The notes beneath the pieces were generated by a model. That model was given only the letters and a program-made list of their open reading frames with translations. It did no database searches and had not been told where the DNA came from. From the NCBI GenBank assembly GCA_034440615.1, contig JAOTOM010004826.1, positions 1-64,000 of the forward strand: a DNA stretch of 64,000 bases. The letters run 5' to 3'. The translations under genes were made by a program, and so were the position numbers. This DNA is from Ashinkailepas kermadecensis. Lineage: Eukaryota > Arthropoda > Thecostraca > Neolepadidae. Shown here piece after piece: positions 10,280 to 22,200 of the stretch; the first letter of the stretch is position 1; each line of letters starts with the position of its first letter.

Positions 10280-13200
10280 CTACAGGCAGTGATGAGTTAC
10301 ATAAGTTGCATAAGCCGGACCACGCCCCAACACCCGAGACCACAGCACAGCCATATCCATATGCCGGAGACCACAGCCGGGCCACGTCCTAACACCCGAG
10401 ACCACAGCACAGCCATATCCATATGCCGGAGACCACAGCCGGGCCACCCCACCCGAGACCACAGCACAGCCATATCCATATGCCGGAGACCACAGCCGGG
10501 CCACGCCCCAACACCCGAGACCACAGCACAGCCATATCCATATGCCGGAGACCACAGCCGGGCCACGCCCCAACACCCGATACCACAGCACAGCCATATC
10601 CATATGCCGGAGACCACAGCCGGGCCACGTCCTAACACCCGAGACCACAGCACAGCAGTCATATCTTTATGCTCGGGACCACAACCCCGTCAATCACCTA
10701 AACACGAGACCACGACTCCAGCCAAGCCCATACACCAGGCATCACGACCCTGTCATAGCCCATACGCCTGTTTTATTGTTTTACGACACGTCGACCGTTG
10801 GTCGAGCGTCGCATCCCGCCGATTGGTCGCGGGCGAAGAGTAGGACAGGTGAGACTCGAACCCACAACATTTCGATTGGAGACGAGCATCTTACCCCTAG
10901 ACCCTCGTCCCCTCCCTGCGCCTGAGACCACCACCCGGACCACGCCCCAACACCCGAGACCAAGGCCGGCATATCCATATATCCGAGACCACGGCTCTGA
11001 TACGTCTCTACGCCCAAGATCACGACCTGATCAAGCCAACAACACATCCCATATATGACCAAATACGAGTCATCACCATTGAGGCAGACAACTCGCGGTG
11101 ACGTGGGACGGGTCTACATTTCCGGACATCAGACGACATGCGACACGCAGCCCATTTCCTAAATTACCTGTCTGGAGACACCCGTTTTATTTTTCCACCA
11201 ACATACAGGTTCAGCCACCTATAGTCAGCACCGTGTGTACGACACACCTCGTTCAAGCATGACGACGAGCAAGGATGATTTTTGCCGGCTGAAAGACTGG
11301 AGAGGCATAGTTCAGCTTTGGTACAACTGACCAGCGTCCACCGTGTTGCGTTGCGCTTTGGTACAACTGACCAGCGTCCACCGTGTTGCGTTGTGCTTTG
11401 GTACAACTGACCAGCGTCCACCGTGTTGCGTTGCGCTTTGGTACAACTGACCAGCGTCCACCGTGTTGCGTTGTGCTTTGGTACAACTGACCAGCGTCCA
11501 CCGTGTTGCGTTGTGCTTTGGTACAACTGACCAGCGTCCACCGTGTTGCGTTGCGCTTTGGTACAACTGACCAGCGTCCACCGTGTTGCGTTGTGCTTTG
11601 GTACAACTGACCAGCGTCCACCGTGTTGCGTTGTGCTTTGGTACAACTGACCAGCGTCCACCGTGTTGCGTTGTGCTTTGGTACAACTGACCAGCGTCCA
11701 CCGTGTTGCGTTGTGCTTTGGTACAACAGACCAGCGTCCACCGTGTTGCGTTGCGCTTTGGTACAACTGACCAGCGTCCACCGTGTTGCGTTGTGCTTTG
11801 GTACAACTGACCAGCGTCCACCGTGTTGCGTTGCGCTTTGGTACAACTGACCAGCGTCCACCGTGTTGCGTTGTGCTTTGGTACAACTGACCAGCGTCCA
11901 CCGTGTTGCGTTGCGCTTTGGTACAACTGACCAGCGTCCACCGTGTTGCGTTGCGCTTTGGTACAACTGACCAGCGTCCACCGTGTTGCGTTGTGCTTTG
12001 GTACAACTGACCAGCGTCCACCGTGTTGCGCTGTGCTTTGGTACAACTGACCAGCGTCCACCGTGTTGCGTTGCGCTTTGGTACAACTGACCAGCGTCCA
12101 CCGTGTTGCGTTGTGCTTTGGTACAACTGACCAGCGTCCACCGTGTTGCGTTGTGCTTTGGTACAACTGACCAGCGTCCACCGTGTTGCGTTGTGCTTTG
12201 GTACAACTGACCAGCGTCCACCGTGTTGCGTTGTGCTTTGGTACAACTGACCAGCGTCCACCGTGTTGCGCTGATGAACTTCATACCCTTTCCATGGCTA
12301 AAATCGATGTTCTTCATAACTGTCACAAATAGTAAATAATTAATTTAAACTGTCTTTTTAATTAATGTCTCAAAAATCGCTGAAGACTCATTTCAATCCC
12401 AACATTTATTCATTGTCCTGTCTCAGGATCGTTGTATACATCAACCACCTTTTTCTACGTCCCAAGCACAGCATCAAATGACTGGGAGGGTCTAAAGTCA
12501 CCACTCACCAGCTGTTCGGTATGACATCGCTACTCATCGGTCATGTATCGGATGGTGACGTTATCGAAAGAGTCTGACGTCACCACTCATCGGTCAAGTA
12601 TCGGGTGATGACGCAGACCTGTTTACCCACTCAAAGTATTCGGAGTACCTCAACCAGCAAAAAAAAGGTGTAATCTCAGACCAAAAAGTGTAATTTGTGG
12701 ACAACCTTCCAGCATCATCCAGCCCACAGAGCCTCATCAACACAATGGAAAAAGAGGAAAATTCAGTAGAGTGGGCGGACTTTATTTGTGGAAATCAATC
12801 TTAAAAGCTGACAATATCCAGCTCACAGAGCCTCGAAGACGCAATGAAAATTTGGAAACATGAGTACAAAACAAACCCAATTAAAAATGTCAAATTCACT
12901 AGATGCAACTGTGTGCGTGAAAAACCATTGATTTGTACAAAACAAAGTCATAAGCCACAAAAAGTGTCAAAATGAGTGGACTTGATTTGTTGGGTTACAG
13001 TTGAGTTGCCTGCAGTGATTTGTAGTAGGCTGACTTAACGTTGTCAAGAACATCTTTGGAGTAGGTTCTGGTACTGAAGCTCCCTGGGCGATACTTCAGA
13101 ACCAGCAAACTCTCCAGAGTGTCGTCGCCAAGGCATGACCTCTGGTCTGTGCGGTTTTTCCTCACACATGAGAAAACACGCTCACAGTGAGCACTGGAAT

Positions 13201-16200
13201 GGGGAACAGTGAGGATCCCACACATCACTTTGGAGAGTTCTTTCATGGTCTGCTCACCAGTTTCATCTTTGAGATTACCAATTGCTGACCAGGTGTCGTC
13301 AATGCGATCAGCCACACATGCGGTAATCTCCTCTTACTGGTACACTCTGAACTGTTCCAGCATTGTCTGCTTGGAGACATCAGGTGGAAGGAGGCAGGGG
13401 AATCTGACAATCAGGTTGGTGAGGCTCTGTGCGCTGGATGATGCCTGAAGGTTGGTGTCCACAACCTCCACATCCTTCAGCAAGTGATCATCCTCCTGCT
13501 TCAGACATAGCGGGAGTTTGAGGAGTGAGTCACACGAGGACCTGACGTATGCAACAGCTGACAGGAAGAACTCCTCGATGCGCTCCTCCCTGAGGTGGTT
13601 GTTCTGTTTGTTGTTGATGAAATATCTGGCTGCATCCCCAATCAGGATGTCCTTATTGGGGTGAATGTAGTACTGGAGTTTGTACTGTACCTCATGCACG
13701 GACTTGCCTTTCAGTGCAGAGGGTTTCACAAATCTCACCATGATGTTCCTGATTAGCTTCACCAGGGATCTGTGTAGGGTGTGGATCTTTGGCTCATCGG
13801 CTTGGTAGGCAACCAAGACATCATCTAAACAGTGTTACTCATACTCATACTCAACATGACAACTCGACATACTCAAAATCACCGACATGAAATAATCGTA
13901 TTTTCACCTCGCTGATAAGCGTAATCAGTCTATAAATATCGTATTGGCGTAGTTTCATGTGTAAAATCGTAATAAGTACGCCAAAAGCGTAAGGGTAAAC
14001 AGGTCTGCAAGTCACGTCACTGACGTGACCTGCAGGGTCTTACGTCACCACTCACCGGTCAGGTATCGGGTGGTGATGTGATCGGCAGGGTCTGACGTCA
14101 CCACCCACCGGTCAGGTATCGGGTGGTGACGTGATCGGCAGGGTCTGACGTCACCACTCACCGGTCAGGTATCGGGTGATGACATCAGCAGCAGTGTTTT
14201 TCCGTCACCACTCACCGGTCAGGTATCGGGTGGTGACGTGATCGGCAGGGTTTCCCTCTCACCGGTCAGGTATCGGGTGGTGACGTGACGTCACCACTCA
14301 CCGGTCAGGTATCGGGTGGTGACGTGATCGGCAGGGTCTGCGTCACCACCCACCGGTCAGGTATCGGGTGGTGATGTAATCGGGGGGGTTTCGTCACCAC
14401 TCACCGGTCAGGTATCGGGTGGTGACGTGATCAGCAGGGTTCTGACGTCACCACTCACCGGTCAGGTATCGGGGGTATGGTAGGTATTTGGGGTCTGACG
14501 TCACCACTCACCGGTCAGGTATCGGGTGGTGACGTGATCGGCAGGGTCTGACGTCACCACTCACCGGTCAGGTATCGGGTGGTGACGTGATCGGCAGGGT
14601 CTGACGTCACCACTCACCGGTCAGGTATCGGGTGGTGACGTGATCGGCAGGGTCTGACGTCACCACTCACCGGTCAGGTATCGGGTGGTGACGTGATCGG
14701 CAGGGTCTGCCGTCACCACCCACCGGTCAGGTATCGGGTGGTGAGGTCGGTCGGTTGCGTCACCACCCCCGGTCAGGTATCGGGTGACGTCACCAGGCTC
14801 GCCGGGTCCGTACCACTCACCGGTCAGGTATCGGGTGGTGACGTGATCGGCAGGGTCTGCCGTCACCACCACCGGTCAGGTATCGGGTGGTGATGTGATC
14901 GGCGGGTCTGACGTCACCACCCGGGTTGCGTACCCCACTCACCGGTCAGGTATCGGGTGGTGACGTGATCGGCAGGGTCTGCCGTCACCACTCACCGGTC
15001 AGGTATCGGGTGGTGACGTGATCGGCAGGGTCTGCCGTCACCACCCACCGATCAGGTATCGGGTGGTGACGTGATCGGCAGGGTCTGACGTCCACGTCAC
15101 GGGTCCTCACCGGTCGGTATCGCGTCACCACCCACCGGTCAGGTATCGGGTGGTGACGTGATCGCGCTCAGGGTCTGACGTCACCACTCACCGGTCAGGT
15201 ATCGGGTGGTGACGTGATCGGGAGGGTCTGACGTCACCACTCACCGGTCAGGTATCCGGCGGCGGGTGTGTCAGTGATGAAGAGGTCGTGCCGCTGGTCG
15301 CGGTACTCGGGCCACACGGCAGATCGGTTTAGGATGGCGGCTACCTGCTCGCCATGCTGCACGCTCTGGGCCATGGTCTTGAGCGCCTTCACGATCTGCG
15401 CCTTCACCGCCGCCGGGTTATCTGACTCCAGTCTGGAGGACAGCCGGGCGGTCGTCAGTGAAACCTGCGCGACGGAGGGCAACTGACATCGTGCCAAGGC
15501 AACCAACACGGCTGGACATGTCCCAAGGCCACCACCGCGGCTGGACATGTCCCAAGGCCACCACCGCGGCTGGACATGTCCCAAGGCCACCACCGCGGCT
15601 GGACATGTCCCAAGGCCACCACCGCGGCTGGACATCGTGCCGAGGCCACCACCGCGGCGGCTGGACATGTCCCAAGGCCACCACCGCGGCTGGACATCGT
15701 GCCGAGGCCACCACCGCGGCTGGACATGTCCAGCCACCACCGCGGGCGCACCACCGCGGCGGACCGTGCGAGACCTCCGCGGCTGGACATGTCCCAAGGC
15801 CACCACCGCGGCTGGACATCGTGCCGAGGCCACCACCGCGGCTGGACATGTCCCAAGGCCACCACCGCGGCTGGACATGTCCCAAGGCCACCACCGCGGC
15901 TGGACATCGTGCCGAGGCCACCACCGCGGCTGGACATCGTGCCGAGGCCACCACCGCGGCGGCTGGACATGTCCCAAGGTTGTTCGCACGGTGACCGCTA
16001 GTTCAGGCGACCAGGAAACAGTAAGACAATGCGAGTCGGAGGCAGTGTTGAAGCTATTTTGCTTTATATCCTGCTACCAGCATATTCATGACAATGTTGG
16101 TCACCCGAGGACAAGGGAAGCGGAAAATGGAGATGAAGATGAAGAGGGAAAGGAAGATAGACGGCAACAGGACACAGGTAGCATCTCCGTGAGCAGAAAA

Positions 16201-19200
16201 TATGTCCGGGATACCGTAAAGGTACAGAGGTGATACAAAATGAAAGCAAGAAGCATGCATTCACTCTCGAACACCGACAGTGCGAGGACTGCATAATGAC
16301 ACTTCTTAATACCGCCACCTTTGTGAGGTAATAAACCATGCTCAACGCCATTGACCGTTCCTATTAATTATTCAGGTACCTACGAAAATTGCCGCCTAAA
16401 CAGTTGAGCTCACCTTTCATAGCACTGGTCTTTGGTCTCCTTCCTCGTCAGGCAAGACAAGGCTGGGACGTTGCGCGCACTCGCATCTCGCCTCTGTTCG
16501 GGAGCGACCGATGGCAACTGGCCCCATACAACTTGTGACGTAACAGTGCAGGGGCCGTATCGGAGGTTTGGCGGGACGTCAGATCCTCGTTCAAAATTAT
16601 GCCGTGAAAACTGCCAGAGTTCCGCAACAATCTTTATTCTGGAGCACCACCCTGTTTCGCTCAGTCACCCAGCAAACATTTCGATATCCGTACAAAAACA
16701 AATCACAGCCTGACGTTGAGTTGTAGCATACCACGGCAACTATTTAATACTCACCCGGTCCACTGAACAGTACCTAGGCGAAATTCGTCGCCCTACCTCT
16801 AACATGGGTGGGGGCTACCCCGACTGACCTGCCATCTAGGAGCGTAAGTAGGTACTGTGGCAGTTTGGCGTCCAGCGCCTGCTGCACCAACGGTTCCTGG
16901 TCGTGCGAGAAGAGCCGGTACAGGGCGTCGCAGGCGACTCCCACCATGTCTCGACGTACCTTCATGGCGCCGACCAGAGGGCCGATACACTCGGCCTGGC
17001 CGATACTGCGCGTGCACGCCTGCCAGTCACCCAACCACAGCCGTTCACACACCCGGATCACAGCCGTTCACACACCCCAACCACAGCTGTTCACACACCC
17101 AAACCATGGTCGTTCACACACTCCAACCACAGCCATTCCCACACCCCAACCACAGCCGTTAACATACACCCCAACTACAGCCGTTCACACACCCCAACCA
17201 TAACTGTCAGTATTCTACAACGTTCCTCGCGACGTGAAGAGCAGACGAAATGACGACATCCCCTCAGACCGGGCGGCCGTGTACAGACGGAAATTCCACA
17301 GAGCTGGCGCAATTTCAGCCAGGGATTTCACAGGGCGAGGAGTGCTCGTCGACCATTGGACTGACACTCCGTCAGACACCACATTTGACGCCATCTGCCA
17401 TGTTCTCAACTCTAGACCCTCCCTCTCAGACAGGGCAGGCACGACCACACTCTCCGGAGTCGGAGGTCGGACGGCCCTCTACTGGCCAGCCTGACCGAGA
17501 AGAGTCCAGCTGCCATATAGACGGCGGAGGCCGCCCGGCACACAACTCAACCTCTACATCAATGACAGTAACATCATACACAGTTTCTATTATTTCCTTG
17601 CGCTATCACGACACTTGGAATTTTCTGACCAGCCACATTACAGGCATTGGCGAGGTAAAAACTCAGATGTTCCAGATTCCTGTTAACGTAAACATTGCAG
17701 ATCCCGGGTGGCAACACTGCTGCAACAGCCCTGGCCGACACTCTAAACGGCCTGCCGTCGGTGTTGGTGCGTCTGTCGAACACAACCAACCACGGACCAC
17801 GGACCACGGACCAACGGCCCACCTCGTTTGTAGCCAGCTGATGCACGATGAGCAGGCAGGCGCGAAGCACACCCTCGTTCTTGGCCATCATGGCCTTAAA
17901 CAGGCGCGGGATATGGCCCTGCAACGGAGCGGGTCGCATCGTCACGCTACTGCCGACGGCGCGGGTCGCATTGTCACGCTACTGCCGACGGCGCGGGTCG
18001 CATTGTCACGCTACTGCCGACGGCGCGGGTCGCATTGTCACGCTACTGCCGACGGAGCGGGTCGCATTGTCACGCTACTGCCGACGGCGGCACCTGGCTC
18101 GTGCTCTCGATCCGTTAGTTAGTTATTTTGGTTTTAGGGCGCATCGACTACTGAGGTCATTTTGCCCGCAAGCTCTCAACCCGTGAAGATCCAGAAATGT
18201 ATGAAGTCAACTACATGGCCACAGAAGCCCAGCTGCACGGCCTAACAAACTGACTCATGAACAGAGCTTCGGATGCTCGTCGATTATGCTTCACGGCCCC
18301 ACTGGCCGGAGTTTGGAGCTTACAATCCATACTTCATAAATTTCTGTACAGCTTCACGAGTGGCTCGCTTCATAGATGGATACAAAATATACACAGGGGA
18401 ACATGCGACATATAATGATATATATAATATGAGTAGACCGACACAGCATCTTTGGACAGGACCAACACAGCATCTTTGAAGGGCACAGAGCAGTTAGCAC
18501 GATGAACAGAGATGGGTGCGCGACCATGCTCATGGTAATGGCTGCTCCCCAAACATCACTACAGGCTACTCGTCCGTCGCCTTTGCCCTACGGGAGTATT
18601 TCCCACCGTCGCCCTGTGCGAAATCATGGAAATCTATGAGACTCTCGGAAGCGTCCGTTATCACTATAACGGTGAAACCAAAAATGGCATGCAATAGCAG
18701 ATAAAAACTGTGCCACAACAATTTCAATTAAAAATAATTACGAGCGAGGGCAAAGCCCAAGCGAGTCTACTCAGGTACATAAAGCACACAAGTTAACTTA
18801 ATCAACACGGTCCGACTCGGCACGCTATCAAACTACAACAACTTTTGTTTTGCTACAGCACAAAGACAATTTATGAACTCAGAATTATACCAGGTATTTG
18901 ACCTGGCAACCTTTACCGCCATATTTTCTTTTAAGTACGGGCATTTTCGTCTTGCTTACAGAAGACGTTTCACAACGGAACTTAGTCAGTGCCGTCCAGC
19001 CTGCACCGGTCATGTCGGTCACGTGGCTAGTTCACGACAATGATCCGCGCCGTCCAAGACCGGGTAACTGTGCGTCTGAGCTCAGTCCGACGCACGGTGA
19101 CGCGCAGAATGGTGAACACGACCTAAGGCCGGGTAACCGCGTGGCTGAGGTCAGTCCGACGCACGGTGGCGCGCAGAATGGTGAACACGGCCTAAGGCCG

Positions 19201-22200
19201 GGTAACCGCGTGGCTGAGGTCAGTCCGACGCACGGTGGCGCGCAGAATGGTGAACACGGCCTAAGGCCGGGTAACCGCGTGGCTGAGGTCAGTCCGACGC
19301 ACGGTGGCGCGCAGAATGGTGAACACGGCCTAAGGCCGGGTAACCGCGTGGCTGAGGTCAGTCCGACGCACGGTGGCGCGCAGAATGGTGAACACGACCT
19401 AAGGCCGGGTAACCGCGTGGCTGAGGTCAGTCCGACGTACGGTGGCGCGCAGAATGGTGAACACGACCTTAGGCCGGGTAACCGCGTGGCTGAGGTCAGT
19501 CCGACGCACGGTGGCGCGCAGAATGGTGAACACGGCCTAAGGCCGGGTAACCGCGTGGCTGAGGTCAGTCCGACGCACGGTGGCGCGCAGAATGGTGAAC
19601 ACGGCCTAAGGCCGGGTAACCGCGTGGCTGAGGTCAGTCCGACGCACGGTGGCGCGCAGAATGGTGAACACGGCCTATGCTGAGAGGGAGGTCTGCGAGA
19701 CAAAGAGAACCGGGACAGAGTGAGGCATCTATGCTAACTCGACAACTCTGCACATACGTCTGAAATACGACCACCAAAGTCGATCGACGAGTCCGAACTC
19801 GACAGGATTGCAGGCTAATTTGGGCCGAATCGGACTGCTTTTTAATGCACATAACCGAAACTGGTGGCAATATTTTTTTTGCAATTCGGCTGATCTGCCG
19901 AATATGGAGCGCGCATCACTTATAAATGCCCACCCAGTTTGTACTTATAGTTTGCACTTATTTGTGAAGCCATTTGCCAAAAATTGGCTGCAATAAGGTG
20001 CACGTGTTCACGGGCTGTCAAGAGGACACAGTTGTGGCCGGTCCACGAGTTGGCTGCCGCGGTATTGAGCTTGGTCCTGGACCTGCAGCAGGGAAGCTCC
20101 ACAGCCGACCTCTTGCCCTCACTAGTTCAGCGCCCTAATAATGCCTTATACTGATTTAGAAATACTTAAGAGGGCTCCAGTCATGTCACAAACGGATGGG
20201 TGCTGCTTCAATGGGCATGCTGGGCATGACACGAACTACTCGCCCAACGAACAACAATAAAGCATCATCTGGGAACTCTTGAAAGATTCAATCGGAATAC
20301 CGCTGGTGGGTGTTAGTATATGCTCACAGCTCACAGGTCACAGCAGGTCACGATTGTAAAAAAAAACTATCATTCTGATATAATACTCGCAGAGTACCAA
20401 CAACGCTAAAGCTATAAGGTCTGTACCGGTCGACAGGCTGTGAAACGCGTTTCGTCATGATGCCAATAAACATGGGCATGCAACCTTTCTGGTGTTCGCC
20501 GAGCCACAACGGCCAACAGCGATGCGTCATGCTAGGATGGTGAATCAGGAACTATGCATGCTAGGAACAGCGGCAGAAGAATATCAATAGTTCCTGTAGA
20601 ATGACCGAACCGAGACACTAGTTGACTACGACTGATTGGCCTTTAAGAAACAGCAAATGCAATTGTCGTTTGGTGCCATTCACTGTAGTTCTCGCGATAT
20701 AAAGTAGTACACGCGAAAGTTCATGGGCCAAACGGCGTCAAACCAGGTCAGGCGTTTCAATCTGCCATACCATGGTGAAAACGTTGCCGTTAACCACACC
20801 ATAATTAGGTGTTTCTATCTGCCATACCATGGCCAAAACGTTGTCGTCAACCACCCCCTAATAGTACCTTCGGGAACACCATCATATTATGCACTGACCT
20901 GAATTATCATGCGATCTCATTCGACTTCACGAGACCTTCCATAATAATTGGTAACAAATTTGGACAATCTGATACGATTATCTTTCGTAGGAAACAAAAC
21001 ACACAGGAAACATTAAAAATGTACAAGTGTTGAATTTACCACGTTATATTATCGAAAACGAGCCAGGAGCACGATGAAAAACCAAAGATAGGCCAAAGGC
21101 ACAAAGGCCACAAAGGCCAGCGCGACCTTCGGACAAACAGTTGGGAGCGGGAAGAGGGAGCTCTGCGGAGAGCTCCATATTTATGTGCGGCGCAGGCGCA
21201 GAAGCGATCGGCGACAAGGCCGCCGCGTACTTCGGTAGAACGTTGGCTGACCATAACATGTAACGTACTAGCTTTAAAGGCGGCGCAAATGACCTTTATG
21301 GTCCGGCACGCCTAAAAAATAACTCCCTCCTGACCATAACATTCTTACATAACTCTCCTCGGCTTCGCACGCCTTTCGTCACGAAGACGCAGCTTTCTAA
21401 TGCTCTTTCTAATCGTGCTCTCTTCAAGCACAGCTTCTGATTTCTTTGTGTTCTCTCCATCTTTATCTGCCCCGCTTTCCAATCTGTCTGGGCTCTCTTC
21501 ATGCCCTTCTGACCCTCCGCCTGAGACACTACTGTTTATTGTTACTACTTACTGTGCTACACGCGCCCACCACCGATTCACCCTTTGCCCAACACCACAT
21601 GCAACATAAACACATACACCACCATATCACCTAAGAGACCACATACGCGCGCCAACACACACAAACAATGAACACAATACTTCAATGGAACACACACGGA
21701 CTAATTGGACACTGGTCCGAATTCAAACAATATTCATTACAAACAAACCACACAGCACTATGCATTCAAGAAACACACTTCAAACCCAACGATCCATACC
21801 AACTTAACATCTCTCACTACACACCATACGGACAAGATACACACAACCCACACAGATCAGGCGGTGTCTGCACATACATTAGGAACACCACACCTCACAG
21901 CCTGATACATTTCAACACCACAGCAGACATACTACTCATCGAAATACGCATACACAACACTGCCTACACACTAATCAACATATACGACCCCCACCATCGC
22001 GAAACACAGGAACTCTCTCGGAATTAAATAAAGCACTTGACCAAATTACCACGCCAGACATAACAGGATATTTCAATTCCCACCACCCACTATGGGACAC
22101 TCGCACAACACAACCCGACCAAAGAGCAATCACACTCAGCCCACTAGTCAACCAACACAACCTCACAGTACTCAACACTGGATCACGAACATACCTCGTC

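Noticed and set aside
11164..12326. Three overlapping minus-strand frames of 289-365 codons
   Set aside because: All are the same 40-bp unit read in different frames; a stop-free unit explains them without selection.
15433..15485. Acceptor at 15483 or 15439 for the penultimate RME-8 exon
   Set aside because: Both leave the wrong phase after the previous exon and would reach a stop quickly; the acceptor ending at 15433 keeps phase and family alignment.
15418..16233. Long frames on both strands over the 29-bp array
   Set aside because: Low-complexity read-through of the array. Only the part 15245-15432 on the minus strand matches a protein family, and that is the RME-8 exon.
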